Notes under the pieces: model-generated | The model's database searches: none | What the model was told of the DNA's origin: nothing | What the model saw: the letters and a program-made list of their open reading frames with translations, nothing else | NCBI RefSeq assembly: GCF_021534965.1 | Contig: NZ_CP091037.1 | Coordinates: 3,355,501 to 3,419,500 of the forward strand | DNA: 64,000 nt | Reading direction: 5' to 3' | DNA from: Muricauda sp. SCSIO 65647 | GTDB taxonomy: Bacteria; Bacteroidota; Bacteroidia; Flavobacteriales; Flavobacteriaceae | Shown: positions 16,156 to 24,969 of the stretch, in pieces | How positions within the stretch are numbered: the stretch's first letter is position 1 | How the letters are laid out: every line of letters begins with the position of its first letter | Made by a program: the position numbers and the translations under genes

Positions 16156-16275
16156 ATGGCAGAAGACAAAAAAAATGTAATAAACTTGGTTTTATGGGGA
16201 ATATTCATAGCTATTGTTATTGCCTTTGCTGCATTTGAATTTGGAAGGGATTTTTATGCAATTATGTCTTCCTAG
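16156..16275 (+). CDS. 39-residue membrane peptide 5 with FEFGRD motif
   Basis: 39 residues from ATG at 16156. A charged head (MAEDKKNVIN) is followed by one hydrophobic helix (LVLWGIFIAIVIAFAAFEFG) and the tail RDFYAIMSS. No GG leader. The FEFGRDFYAIM end aligns with YDLGKDFFHIM in the remnant at 12788 and with GYxIGKD in peptides 2 and 3, showing that these dispersed ORFs belong to one family. An intrinsic terminator follows 22 bases after the stop. Confidence 0.6.
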   Translation: MAEDKKNVINLVLWGIFIAIVIAFAAFEFGRDFYAIMSS

Positions 16276-16297
16276 TACCCATTGTTTTTGTAAGGTT

Positions 16298-16345
16298 AAA
16301 ACTTAGGGAAAATATAAATTCCCTAGGTTTTACTTTTTATATAGG
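16298..16345 (+). terminator. intrinsic terminator closing the island
   Basis: A 13-bp stem (AAAACTTAGGGAA / TTCCCTAGGTTTT, one wobble, 8-base loop, 16298-16331) is followed by ACTTTTTAT. It ends the plus-strand island transcript; the porX gene converges from the right. Confidence 0.75.
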
Positions 16346-16407
16346 CTGATGCCATTATATGGGCTTTTTTTAAGAAGGCAAAAGTGAGACACCAATTTCA
16401 AAACATC

Positions 16408-17952
16408 TTATTTAGCCTCTAAAACAACAAAAGGCACAATCATTTCTTCTAGAGACACCCCGCCGTGTTGGTAGGTATTGCGATAATAGCCGACGTAATG
16501 GTTATAATTGTTCGGGTAGGCAAAAAACAGGTCGTTCTTGGCAAAAATGAACGAACTACTCAAATTGATGTTCGGTAAATGTACTTTGTGCGGATTTTTG
16601 GCCGCCAATACATCTTTTTCTTCATACGTAAGGCTTCGGCCTGTTTTATAACGCAGGTTCAAACTGGTCTCACGGTCGCCGATCACCTTTGAAGGGTGTT
16701 TCACGTTGATGGTGCCATGATCGGTGGTGATGATCAATTTCATGCCGAGCAATTGGGCTTGCTGTATGATCTCAAGCAAAGGGGAGTTTTTGAACCAGCT
16801 AAGGGTCAGTGAACGGTAGGCCTTGTCATTTGACGCCAGTTCTTTGATAACCTCCATCTCGGTCTTGGCATGTGAGAGCATATCGACAAAATTGTAGACG
16901 ATGACCGTTAGGTCATTGTCTTTCTGTGATTTGAAATTTTGCGCCAACTGCTTGCCTTGTTTCAAACTGCTGATTTTATGGTATTCCCATTTGAGGTCCA
17001 TGCCCAATCGTTTCAGCTGTGCTCCCAAAAACTTATCTTCAAAAAGATTTTTGCCCCCCTCATCGGTATCGTTCTTCCACCAGTCGGGGTGCCGCTTTTC
17101 CATAGCTAAAGGGGCAAGCCCCGAGAAAATGGCATTACGGGCATATTGTGTGGCCGTTGGCAGTATACTGCAATAGGGTACTTCTTTTTTCTTACGATAA
17201 AAATTGGTCAGCACATCTTCGAAGGCAAGCCATTGATCATACCGTAAATTGTCAATGACCACCATTAGGGTAGGGGCGTCTGTAAGCTCTGGTCTGACCA
17301 ATTTTTTGAACAGCGTATGTGACATAACGGGAGCATCGTCATCATCAAACCAATCACCATAGTTTTTATCTACAAACTTTCCGAACTGGTTATTGGCCTC
17401 TACTTTCTGCGATTCCAATATTTCGAACATGCTTGAATCTTCGATATCCTCAAGCCGAAGTTCCCAATAGATCAATTTTTTGTAAAGTTCTGTCCACTCT
17501 TCCCAAGAATTGACCATAGAAAGGTCCATGGCAATTTTTCGAAACTCTTGTTGGTAATTGGCAGTGGTACGTTCAGAGACCAGACGTGAATTGTCAAGGC
17601 TTTTCTTTAAAGAGAGCAGTATTTGATTCGGATTGACGGGTTTGATAAGGTAATCGGCTATTTGTGAGCCTATGGCCTCATCCATGATGTATTCTTCCTC
17701 GCTCTTGGTGATCATTACAATGGGCAGTGAAGCGTCGTATTGTTTGATCTCGTTCAAGGTTTCCAATCCTGAGATACCGGGCATGTTCTCATCTAAAAAG
17801 ACAATATCAAAAGACTTATCGCGTATCTCGACCAAAGCCTCCTGGCCACTTTGGCAAGTCACCACTTGATAGTTCTTGTCTTCCAAAAAAAGTATATGTG
17901 GCTTCAAAAGGTCTATTTCGTCATCTACCCAGAGAATGGAAATGTTGTTCAT
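16408..17952 (-). CDS. porX: PorX-type response regulator with PglZ (alkaline-phosphatase-like) domain
   Basis: 514 residues from MNNISILWVDDE; an upstream in-frame start would run through the divergent promoter region. Receiver domain 1-120, with acidic pocket DDE (10-12), phospho-acceptor Asp54 (VFLDENMPG) and the conserved Lys in IKPVNP. A helical linker follows, then from ~220 a PglZ alkaline-phosphatase-like domain (VVIDNLRYDQW, PTATQYARNAIFSG, ITTDHGTINVKHPSKV). PorX with the kinase PorY controls type IX secretion genes in studied Bacteroidetes. It converges with the island and is divergent from an HD hydrolase. Confidence 0.93.
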   Translation of the reverse strand: MNNISILWVDDEIDLLKPHILFLEDKNYQVVTCQSGQEALVEIRDKSFDIVFLDENMPGISGLETLNEIKQYDASLPIVMITKSEEEYIMDEAIGSQIADYLIKPVNPNQILLSLKKSLDNSRLVSERTTANYQQEFRKIAMDLSMVNSWEEWTELYKKLIYWELRLEDIEDSSMFEILESQKVEANNQFGKFVDKNYGDWFDDDDAPVMSHTLFKKLVRPELTDAPTLMVVIDNLRYDQWLAFEDVLTNFYRKKKEVPYCSILPTATQYARNAIFSGLAPLAMEKRHPDWWKNDTDEGGKNLFEDKFLGAQLKRLGMDLKWEYHKISSLKQGKQLAQNFKSQKDNDLTVIVYNFVDMLSHAKTEMEVIKELASNDKAYRSLTLSWFKNSPLLEIIQQAQLLGMKLIITTDHGTINVKHPSKVIGDRETSLNLRYKTGRSLTYEEKDVLAAKNPHKVHLPNINLSSSFIFAKNDLFFAYPNNYNHYVGYYRNTYQHGGVSLEEMIVPFVVLEAK

Positions 17953-17960
17953 ATAGTGTT

Positions 17961-17968
17961 TATCTTTG
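17961..17968 (+). promoter_or_regulatory. -7 promoter box upstream of the HD hydrolase
   Basis: TATCTTTG matches TAnnTTTG. It overlaps the first possible start codon of the HD ORF (TTG 17966), which argues for a start farther downstream. No clear -33 TTTG at normal spacing. Confidence 0.45.
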
Positions 17969-17989
17969 TGTGTTAAACTAGTGTTCACT

Positions 17990-19219
17990 TTGGCGAAAAG
18001 CAACAAGCTCAACATCTTTAACGATCCAATTTACGGTTTTATTGGAACTCAGAATGAACTAATTTTAGAGCTGGTCGACCATCGGTATTTTCAGCGATTG
18101 CGGCGCATATCACAAATGGGCATGTCATATTTGGTGTTTCCTGGGGCACACCATACCCGATTTCACCATGCCTTGGGCAGTATGCACTTGATGACCCAGG
18201 CCATTCAGCTGTTGCGGTTAAAGAATGTTCTTATTTCAGGGGAAGAGGAAAATGGATTGCTCTGCGCGATATTATTACATGATATCGGCCATGGCCCCTT
18301 TTCACACGCTTTGGAAGATTCGTTGGTAAGCGGTATCGGTCATGAACAATTGTCGATACGTTTTATGGAACGATTGAACCAAGTTTTTGACGGTCGTTTG
18401 CATCTGGCCCTGCAGATTTTCAAGGGCACCTACCCTAGAAAATTCATGAACCAATTGGTCTCAAGCCAGTTAGATATGGATCGTTTAGATTATCTCAAGC
18501 GCGACAGCTTTTATACCGGGGTCACCGAAGGCAACATCAACTCTGAGCGATTGATTACCATGCTCAATGTGGTCAACGATGAATTGGTGATCGAAGAGAA
18601 AGGGATATATGCCGTTGAAAAATTTCTGATGGCCCGTAGGTTCATGTACTGGCAGGTGTACCTGCACAAGACCAGTTTGATGGCCGAGTTGCTTTTGGTC
18701 AAGATTTTAAAGAGGGCCAGGTTTTTGGTCAGTAGGGGCAAAAACCTCGAGGGCAGCGAAGCTTTAAAGTTCTTTTTAAACCATTCAATAACAAACAATG
18801 CATTTGATGATGACATTCTAGATGGTTTTGCCAATCTTGATGATATCGACGTACTATCGGCCATAAAGCGCTGGCAGGGCTCAGATGATCTTGTGCTGGC
18901 CAGGCTTTGTAAAATGCTGTTGGAACGAAGGCTCCTGAAAATAAAATTGAGAAACAAGCCAATAAACCCACAACGACTTGGCGAAAAATTGGCATGGGTA
19001 AAAAAAGAATACCAGTTGGGCGATGAAGAGGCACAATATTTTGTGTTTTCAGGTCTGGTGAAAAACCAGGTATATGACAATGAATACCAAAAAATCAACA
19101 TCCTTGGAAAAAATGGAAAGCTGAACGACCTTGAAAAGGTTTCCGACCATTTTGGCAGGGGCACTTTTCCAAAGATTACGACCAAATACTATGCCTGCTA
19201 TCCCAAAGCAAGCGTTTGA
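17990..19219 (+). CDS. HD-domain phosphohydrolase (dGTPase-like)
   Basis: 409 residues from a TTG start giving MAKSNKLNIFNDPIYGFI (GTG 17981 is an alternative; TTG 17966 lies in the -7 box). HD motifs: HTRFHHALGSMHLM (about residues 53-66), ILLHDIGHGPFSHALE (~100) and SSQLDMDRLDYLKRDSFYTG (~165-185). This class hydrolyses nucleotides or nucleotide-like phosphates; the substrate is unknown. The neighbours lpxD onward follow on the same strand with overlapping ends, an order I recall from other Flavobacteriaceae (porX, HD hydrolase, lpxD). Confidence 0.85.
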   Translation: MAKSNKLNIFNDPIYGFIGTQNELILELVDHRYFQRLRRISQMGMSYLVFPGAHHTRFHHALGSMHLMTQAIQLLRLKNVLISGEEENGLLCAILLHDIGHGPFSHALEDSLVSGIGHEQLSIRFMERLNQVFDGRLHLALQIFKGTYPRKFMNQLVSSQLDMDRLDYLKRDSFYTGVTEGNINSERLITMLNVVNDELVIEEKGIYAVEKFLMARRFMYWQVYLHKTSLMAELLLVKILKRARFLVSRGKNLEGSEALKFFLNHSITNNAFDDDILDGFANLDDIDVLSAIKRWQGSDDLVLARLCKMLLERRLLKIKLRNKPINPQRLGEKLAWVKKEYQLGDEEAQYFVFSGLVKNQVYDNEYQKINILGKNGKLNDLEKVSDHFGRGTFPKITTKYYACYPKASV

Positions 19220-19229
19220 CAAATTTTCT

Positions 19230-19237
19230 TACTTTTG
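19230..19237 (+). promoter_or_regulatory. -7 promoter box just before lpxD
   Basis: TACTTTTG matches TAnnTTTG and lies 5 bases before the lpxD ATG, so a transcript starting from it would be almost leaderless. A TTTG at 19215-19218 is too close to be a standard -33 element. Confidence 0.35.
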
Positions 19238-19242
19238 CAGCG

Positions 19243-20280
19243 ATGAAATTTACGGCCACCCAAATTGCTGGAATACTAGAGGGAGAGGTTGAGGGAAATC
19301 CTCAAACGGCCGTCCACAAATTGTCAAAAATAGAAGAGGGAGAAAAGGGGTCGTTGACATTTTTGGCCAATCCGAAATACACTCCCTATATATACTCGAC
19401 CAAGGCGTCAATTACCATTGTCAACAAAGATTTCGTGCCCGAACAGGCAATCTCGACCACTTTGATAAAGGTCGAAGATGCCTATAAATCGTTCTCAAAA
19501 TTATTGGAATACTACAATCAAGTCAAGAACAACAAGATTGGTATTGAGAGTCCATCGTATATTTCTGAGAGCGCGATGTACGGTGAAGGGTTCTATTTTG
19601 GGGCTTTTTCATATTTGGGCGATAATGTGAAAATTGGCGACAATGTCAAGGTTTACCCCAATGTATATATAGGTGACAATGTTACCATTGGTAATGATGT
19701 CTTGATTTATGCAGGGGCCAAGATCTATTCTGAATCCATAATCGGTAATGATTGCGTCATACATAGTGGTGCCATTATCGGGGCTGATGGTTTTGGTTTT
19801 ACACCAAATGAAAAAGGTGAGTACAGCAAGGTTCCCCAAACGGGCAATGTGATTTTAGAAGACAATGTAGATGTTGGCGCGGGTACGACCATTGATAGGG
19901 CCACCCTTGGGTCGACCATTTTGCGAAAGGGCGTGAAGTTAGACAATCAAATTCAGATCGCCCATAATGTCGAGATTGGTGAACATACCGCCATTGCCGC
20001 ACAGACCGGGGTCGCGGGATCTACCAAAATCGGCAAGCATTGCTTGATCGGTGGCCAAGTGGGTATTGTTGGGCACATTATCATTGGAGATCGGGTGAAG
20101 ATACAGGCCCAATCCGGTATTGGACGCAATGTAAAGGACGATGAGGTATTGCAAGGGTCGCCAGCACTCAATTATGGAGACTATAATAAATCATACGTAC
20201 ACTTCAAAAACTTGCCCAAGATTGTAAATCAAATTGCTGACTTAGAAAAAAGGAGTGACAGTGATACAGACGAGCAGTAA
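19243..20280 (+). CDS. lpxD: UDP-3-O-acylglucosamine N-acyltransferase LpxD
   Basis: 345 residues from MKFTATQIAGILEG; the upstream ATG of the frame overlaps the HD gene and is unlikely. Adds the second acyl chain in lipid A synthesis, using acyl-ACP. An N-terminal uridine-binding domain (about 1-100, GSLTFLANPKY) precedes a left-handed beta-helix of hexapeptide repeats (from about residue 110; IGDNVKIGDNVKVYPN). The catalytic-type IQIAHNVEIGEHTAIAAQTG is near residue 240. The 3' end overlaps lpxC by 26 bases. Confidence 0.92.
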   Translation: MKFTATQIAGILEGEVEGNPQTAVHKLSKIEEGEKGSLTFLANPKYTPYIYSTKASITIVNKDFVPEQAISTTLIKVEDAYKSFSKLLEYYNQVKNNKIGIESPSYISESAMYGEGFYFGAFSYLGDNVKIGDNVKVYPNVYIGDNVTIGNDVLIYAGAKIYSESIIGNDCVIHSGAIIGADGFGFTPNEKGEYSKVPQTGNVILEDNVDVGAGTTIDRATLGSTILRKGVKLDNQIQIAHNVEIGEHTAIAAQTGVAGSTKIGKHCLIGGQVGIVGHIIIGDRVKIQAQSGIGRNVKDDEVLQGSPALNYGDYNKSYVHFKNLPKIVNQIADLEKRSDSDTDEQ

Positions 20281-21667
20281 GCAAAAAACGATTAAAAAGT
20301 CGGTTTCCTTAAAGGGGGTCGGCCTCCATACTGGAGAAAATGTAACCATGACCTTTAACCCTGCAGGGGCCGACCACGGTTATGCCTTTAAGCGGATAGA
20401 CCTTGAGGGTGAACCCATCATCGAAGCCGATGCCAACTATGTGGTCAACACCCAAAGGGGAACCAACCTTGAGAAAAACGGGGTGAAGATACAGACATCA
20501 GAGCATGTTTTGGCCGCTTTGATGGGAATGGACATTGACAATGTCTTGATTGAATTGGATGCGCCAGAACCCCCGATCATGGACGGTTCTTCCAAATTTT
20601 TTGTCGAGGCGTTGGAAGAAGCAGGTGTTGAAGAACAAAAGGCCGACCGCGAAGAATATGTGGTCAATGATGTTATTTCATATAAGGATGAAGCCACGGG
20701 AAGTGAGATTACGGTAATTCCGGCTGAAGAGTACCAAGTGACCACTATGGTCGATTTTGGAACCAAAGTACTCGGCACCCAGAACGCTACCTTAGAGCAC
20801 CTTTCAGATTTTAAGGACGAAATCGCCGATGCGCGTACCTTTAGCTTTCTGCACGAACTCGAAATGCTGTTAGAGCACGGGTTGATAAAGGGTGGTGATC
20901 TGAACAACGCCATAGTTTACGTTGACAAGGAGATTTCTGGGGCCACCATGAAAAAATTGGAAAAGGCATTCAACAAAAAGAAGCTTTCGGTAAAGCCCAA
21001 CGGCATACTTGACAATTTGACGCTCCACCAACCGAATGAAGCGGCAAGGCACAAACTACTCGATGTAGTGGGCGACCTTGCACTGGTGGGCACCAGGATC
21101 AGGGGAAAAGTCATTGCCAACAAGCCAGGGCATTACGTTAATACCCAGTTTGCCAAAAAACTGCACAAGATCATAAAAATGGAACGCCGAAATTACGTTC
21201 CGAAGGTCGATCTACATGCCACCCCTGTAAAAGACGTGAACCAAATAATGGAAATGCTACCCCATCGGCCACCATTTCTGTTGATCGATAAAATACTCGA
21301 GCTTTCAGACAAGCATGTCATTGGGGTAAAAAATGTGACCATGAACGAACCTTTTTTTGTCGGCCACTTTCCTGGGGCGCCCGTTATGCCTGGGGTGCTG
21401 CAAATTGAGGCCATGGCGCAGACCGGCGGAATTTTGGTGTTGAGCACGGTACCCGACCCTGAAAACTACCTTACTTATCTTTTGAAGATCGATAACGTTC
21501 GATATAAGCAGCAAGTTGTGCCGGGCGACACGTTGATATTCAAGCTCGATTTGATTTCACCGATTCGTAGGGGCATTTGCGAAATGCAGGGCCAAGCTTA
21601 TGCAAACGGAAAATTGGTTTCAGAAGCGCTCATTATGGCACAGATCACTAAAGTAAAAGGAAACTGA
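20255..21667 (+). CDS. lpxC: bifunctional UDP-3-O-acyl-GlcNAc deacetylase / 3-hydroxyacyl-ACP dehydratase (LpxC/FabZ)
   Basis: 470 residues; GTG start at 20255 (20261 GTG also in frame). Residues ~1-310 are LpxC, with zinc ligands in TSEHVLAAL (His84) and ARHKLLDVVGDLAL (His266, Asp270). Residues ~325-470 are FabZ, with LPHRPPFLLIDKI, the catalytic His in GHFPGAPVMPGV and Glu in LQIEAMAQTGG. The fusion is standard in Bacteroidetes. It couples the committed lipid A step and fatty-acid elongation, both using 3-hydroxyacyl-ACP. It overlaps lpxD and is 1 base from lpxA. Confidence 0.95.
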   Translation: MTVIQTSSKQKTIKKSVSLKGVGLHTGENVTMTFNPAGADHGYAFKRIDLEGEPIIEADANYVVNTQRGTNLEKNGVKIQTSEHVLAALMGMDIDNVLIELDAPEPPIMDGSSKFFVEALEEAGVEEQKADREEYVVNDVISYKDEATGSEITVIPAEEYQVTTMVDFGTKVLGTQNATLEHLSDFKDEIADARTFSFLHELEMLLEHGLIKGGDLNNAIVYVDKEISGATMKKLEKAFNKKKLSVKPNGILDNLTLHQPNEAARHKLLDVVGDLALVGTRIRGKVIANKPGHYVNTQFAKKLHKIIKMERRNYVPKVDLHATPVKDVNQIMEMLPHRPPFLLIDKILELSDKHVIGVKNVTMNEPFFVGHFPGAPVMPGVLQIEAMAQTGGILVLSTVPDPENYLTYLLKIDNVRYKQQVVPGDTLIFKLDLISPIRRGICEMQGQAYANGKLVSEALIMAQITKVKGN

Positions 21668-21668
21668 T

Positions 21669-22454
21669 ATGAACCAACCCCTTGCTTACGTACATCCAGG
21701 AGCCAAGATTGCCAAAAATGTGGTCATTGAACCCTTTACGACCATCCATAATAATGTGGTGATAGGAGAGGGAACCTGGATAGGCTCAAACGTGACCATT
21801 ATGGAAGGTGCCCGAATAGGCAAGAACTGTAATATTTTTCCCGGTGCGATAATTTCTGCGATTCCGCAAGACCTGAAATATAAAGGGGAGGACACTACGG
21901 TGCACATTGGCGATAACACCACTATACGGGAATGTGCGACCATAAACAAGGGCACCGAAGATCGAATGAAGACGGTCATCGGTAAAAACTGCCTGATAAT
22001 GGCCTATTGCCACGTAGCGCATGATTGCTTTATCGGTGACAACTGTATTTTTTCCAACAACTCGACCTTGGCAGGCCATGTGACCATTGGTGATAATGTA
22101 GTGCTGGCCGGCATGGTGGCCGTGCACCAATTTGTATCGATAGGCCAGCACGCCTTTGTGACCGGGGGATCTTTGGTGAGAAAAGATGTGCCACCTTTCG
22201 TAAAAGCCGCTCGAGAGCCCCTTTCGTATGTGGGGATCAATTCAATTGGGCTGCGAAGAAGGGGATTCGAGGCCGATAAAATACGTGAGATACAGAACAT
22301 CTATAGAATTCTATACCAAAAACATTACAACAATTCTCAAGCTGCAGAAATCATAGAGGCAGAAATGGAAGCTACCCCTGAAAGGGATGAAATCTTACAG
22401 TTTATCAGAGATTCACAGCGCGGCATCATGAAAGGATATTTCAGCACAAATTAA
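21669..22454 (+). CDS. lpxA: UDP-N-acetylglucosamine acyltransferase LpxA
   Basis: 261 residues; first step of lipid A synthesis (3-O-acylation of UDP-GlcNAc). The protein is a hexapeptide-repeat beta-helix (IGEGTWIGSNVTIMEGARIG, and many more) with the catalytic His in MAYCHVAHDCFIGDN (about residue 120) and a helical C-terminus containing YVGINSIGLRRRGFEADKIR. Normal length. It lies between lpxC/fabZ and efp in an apparent operon. Confidence 0.95.
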   Translation: MNQPLAYVHPGAKIAKNVVIEPFTTIHNNVVIGEGTWIGSNVTIMEGARIGKNCNIFPGAIISAIPQDLKYKGEDTTVHIGDNTTIRECATINKGTEDRMKTVIGKNCLIMAYCHVAHDCFIGDNCIFSNNSTLAGHVTIGDNVVLAGMVAVHQFVSIGQHAFVTGGSLVRKDVPPFVKAAREPLSYVGINSIGLRRRGFEADKIREIQNIYRILYQKHYNNSQAAEIIEAEMEATPERDEILQFIRDSQRGIMKGYFSTN

Positions 22455-22459
22455 ATAGA

Positions 22460-23026
22460 ATGGCAAACACATCAGATATTCGAAAGGGATTGTGCATCAA
22501 GTACAACAATGACATATATAAAATAGTCGAATTCTTGCACGTAAAACCAGGTAAGGGTCCAGCATTTGTGCGTACCAAGCTAAAAAGTGTGACAACGGGC
22601 AAGGTCATCGACAACACCTTCTCAGCGGGCCATAAGATTGAAGATGTCAGGGTTGAAACACGCTCGTACCAGTTTTTGTATGCCGAGGGGGAGACCTACC
22701 ACTTCATGAACACAGATGACTACAATCAAATCGCTTTGCAAAAAAACAATTTGGATAGCCCTGAGCTTATAAAAGAAGGCGAGGTGGTCACCATTATTTT
22801 CAACGCAGAAGACAACATGCCCTTGTCGGTCGAGATGCCTGCCAGCGTGGTGCTCGAGGTTACCCATACCGAGCCGGGCGTAAAGGGCAACACGGCAACG
22901 AACGCCACTAAACCTGCGACCGTTGAGACCGGTGCACGTATCAATGTTCCCCTGTTCATCAATGAAGGGGATAGAATAAAGATCGATACCTCGAACGGTT
23001 CTTATCAAGAGAGGGCCAAAGAGTAG
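22460..23026 (+). CDS. efp: elongation factor P
   Basis: 188 residues. Rescues ribosomes stalled at polyproline. KOW-like domain 1 with the modifiable loop HVKPGKGPAFVRTKL; the tip Lys is at residue 32 (GKG). OB domains follow (YQFLYAEGETYHFMN; PAKE-free C-terminus with GARINVPLFINEGDRIKIDT). Modification enzymes are not in the window. The gene sits between lpxA and a second lpxD-like gene, 5 and 3 bases from its neighbours, an arrangement I recall in Flavobacteria. Confidence 0.96.
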   Translation: MANTSDIRKGLCIKYNNDIYKIVEFLHVKPGKGPAFVRTKLKSVTTGKVIDNTFSAGHKIEDVRVETRSYQFLYAEGETYHFMNTDDYNQIALQKNNLDSPELIKEGEVVTIIFNAEDNMPLSVEMPASVVLEVTHTEPGVKGNTATNATKPATVETGARINVPLFINEGDRIKIDTSNGSYQERAKE

Positions 23027-23029
23027 TCA

Positions 23030-23971
23030 ATGAAATTTCCTCGAACATATCAATTAAGGGAAATTGCCAAAATCATCAATGCCCAATATGTCGGTGCTGA
23101 TGATTTTCCGGTTTTGGGCATGAACGAGATCCATGTGGTCGAAGCAGGCGATATTGTGTTTGTAGACCATCCGAAGTACTATGAGAAGGCCTTACAGTCA
23201 AAGGCAACGGTCGTATTGATCAATAAAGAAGTGGAATGCCCTGATGGAAAAGCATTGCTCATTTCTGAAGATCCTTTTCGTGATTTCAACAAACTCACCC
23301 TTCATTTCAACCCATTTGAGCGTGCCAGTACCAGCATTTCCGATACCGCCCGAATAGGGGAGGGTACTGTTATACAGCCCAACGTATTCATTGGAAACAA
23401 TGTAAGAATCGGGAAAAATTGTTTGATCCACCCGAACGTGACCATTTACGATGATTGTGTGATCGGTAGCAATGTCACCATCCATTCAGGAACAGTGTTG
23501 GGTGCTGATGCCTTTTACTATAAGAATCGTCCTGAGGGGTATGATAAATTGGTTTCTGGAGGCAATGTCGTCATTGAAGATAATGTTGATATTGGCGCAG
23601 GATGTACCATTGATCGTGGTGTTACGGGAAGCACTACTATCAAGGAAGGTTCAAAATTGGACAATCAGATTCAAGTGGGCCACGATACCGTTATTGGTAA
23701 GAAATGCCTAATCGCCTCGCAAGTGGGCATAGCGGGCTGCGTAGTGGTAGAAGACGAGGTCACCTTTTGGGGTCAGGTTGGTGTCACCAGCGGGGCTACC
23801 ATAGGCAAGGGTGCCGTGGTGCTCGCGCAGACGGGTATTTCCAAATCATTGAAAGGCGGCAAAACCTATTTTGGAAGTCCTGCGGAAGAGTCCCGTGAAA
23901 AACTCAAGCAAATGGCCGGCGTTCGACAGATACCCTACATACTTGAGAAGTTAAAAAAGATTGGGGATTGA
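23030..23971 (+). CDS. lpxD: second LpxD-like N-acyltransferase
   Basis: 313 residues, shorter than the first LpxD (345). N-terminal uridine-binding-like domain (1-~95, DFPVLGMNEIHVVEAGDIVF) and a hexapeptide beta-helix with LDNQIQVGHDTVIGKKCLIASQVGIAG and the expected His (QVGHD). The shortened C-terminus ends in a helix (REKLKQMAGVRQIPYILEKL). Two LpxD-like genes flanking lpxC/A/efp suggest paralogues with different acyl-chain preference, but no activity is proven for this one. Confidence 0.85.
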   Translation: MKFPRTYQLREIAKIINAQYVGADDFPVLGMNEIHVVEAGDIVFVDHPKYYEKALQSKATVVLINKEVECPDGKALLISEDPFRDFNKLTLHFNPFERASTSISDTARIGEGTVIQPNVFIGNNVRIGKNCLIHPNVTIYDDCVIGSNVTIHSGTVLGADAFYYKNRPEGYDKLVSGGNVVIEDNVDIGAGCTIDRGVTGSTTIKEGSKLDNQIQVGHDTVIGKKCLIASQVGIAGCVVVEDEVTFWGQVGVTSGATIGKGAVVLAQTGISKSLKGGKTYFGSPAEESREKLKQMAGVRQIPYILEKLKKIGD

Positions 23972-23995
23972 TGCTGGCGTTTCAGCTTCAACCCA

Positions 23996-24003
23996 TATTT
24001 TTG
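23996..24003 (+). promoter_or_regulatory. -7 promoter box upstream of sucD
   Basis: TATTTTTG matches TAnnTTTG and ends 21 bases before the sucD ATG. No convincing -33 TTTG at standard distance. Confidence 0.4.
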
Positions 24004-24024
24004 CAAGCAAATTCAAAGTAAGCG

Positions 24025-24897
24025 ATGAGTGTTTTAGTCAATAAAGATTCCAAGATCATTGTTCAGGGTTTTACAGGAAGCGAAGGCACGTTTCATGCCG
24101 AACAAATGATTGAGTATGGTACCAATGTCGTAGGAGGGGTGACTCCTGGAAAAGGCGGCCAAGAGCATTTGGGCAAACCTGTGTTCAATACGGTCGAAGA
24201 AGCCGTCGAAAAGGTCGGAGCCGATACCAGCATCATTTTTGTGCCGCCTGCTTTTGCTGCCGATGCCATTATGGAAGCGGCCAATGCCGGCATTAAGGTG
24301 GTCATCACGATTACTGAGGGCATTCCGGTTGCCGATATGGTTAAAGCCTATGACTACATCAAGAATCTAGACTGTGTTTTGATAGGTCCCAATTGCCCGG
24401 GGGTGATAACACCTGAAGAGGCCAAAGTAGGAATAATGCCCGGATTCGTTTTCAAAAAGGGCAATGTGGGAATCGTCTCCAAATCTGGAACGTTGACCTA
24501 CGAAGCCTCAGACCAAGTGGTAAGACAAGGTTTGGGTATTTCGACTGCCATAGGCATTGGTGGTGACCCCATAATTGGCACAACGACCAAAAACGCAGTT
24601 GAAATGCTCATCAATGACCCTGAGACCGAGTGTGTGGTCATGATCGGAGAGATAGGGGGGCAGCTTGAGGCCGAGGCCGCAAGGTGGTACAAAGAAAATG
24701 GCAGCAACAAGCCCATTGTGGGTTTCATTGCAGGCGAGACCGCTCCAGCTGGCAGAACCATGGGGCATGCGGGGGCCATCGTAGGAGGTAGCGATGACAC
24801 TGCACAGGCAAAAAAGAAAATAATGCGCGAATGTGGTATCCATGTGGTCGACTCACCTGCTGATATCGGCCTTAAGGTAAAAGAGGTAATGGCCTGA
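24025..24897 (+). CDS. sucD: succinyl-CoA ligase alpha subunit
   Basis: 290 residues. Alpha subunit of the TCA-cycle enzyme making succinate and ATP/GTP from succinyl-CoA. CoA-binding [20 protein letters not shown] near the N-terminus, [13 protein letters not shown] (~118-130), [10 protein letters not shown] and the phospho-His loop [12 protein letters not shown] near residue 250. The beta-subunit gene sucC is not in the window, as is common in Bacteroidetes. An intrinsic terminator follows. Confidence 0.96.
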   Translation: MSVLVNKDSKIIVQGFTGSEGTFHAEQMIEYGTNVVGGVTPGKGGQEHLGKPVFNTVEEAVEKVGADTSIIFVPPAFAADAIMEAANAGIKVVITITEGIPVADMVKAYDYIKNLDCVLIGPNCPGVITPEEAKVGIMPGFVFKKGNVGIVSKSGTLTYEASDQVVRQGLGISTAIGIGGDPIIGTTTKNAVEMLINDPETECVVMIGEIGGQLEAEAARWYKENGSNKPIVGFIAGETAPAGRTMGHAGAIVGGSDDTAQAKKKIMRECGIHVVDSPADIGLKVKEVMA

Positions 24898-24919
24898 TCA
24901 TACCGTTAAAACTATTATA

Positions 24920-24945
24920 AATCCCGAAAGCCTTCGGGATTTTTT
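24920..24945 (+). terminator. intrinsic terminator after sucD
   Basis: AATCCCGAA / TTCGGGATT with a 4-base loop, followed by a run of Ts, 22 bases past the sucD stop. Strong match to an intrinsic terminator. Confidence 0.88.
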
Positions 24946-24969
24946 AATGCCTTTCTGTGCTACAAGACT

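Noticed and set aside
8394-16345. Prophage or transposon origin of the island
   Set aside because: No integrase, transposase or structural phage gene was seen; the content is export and peptide genes only.
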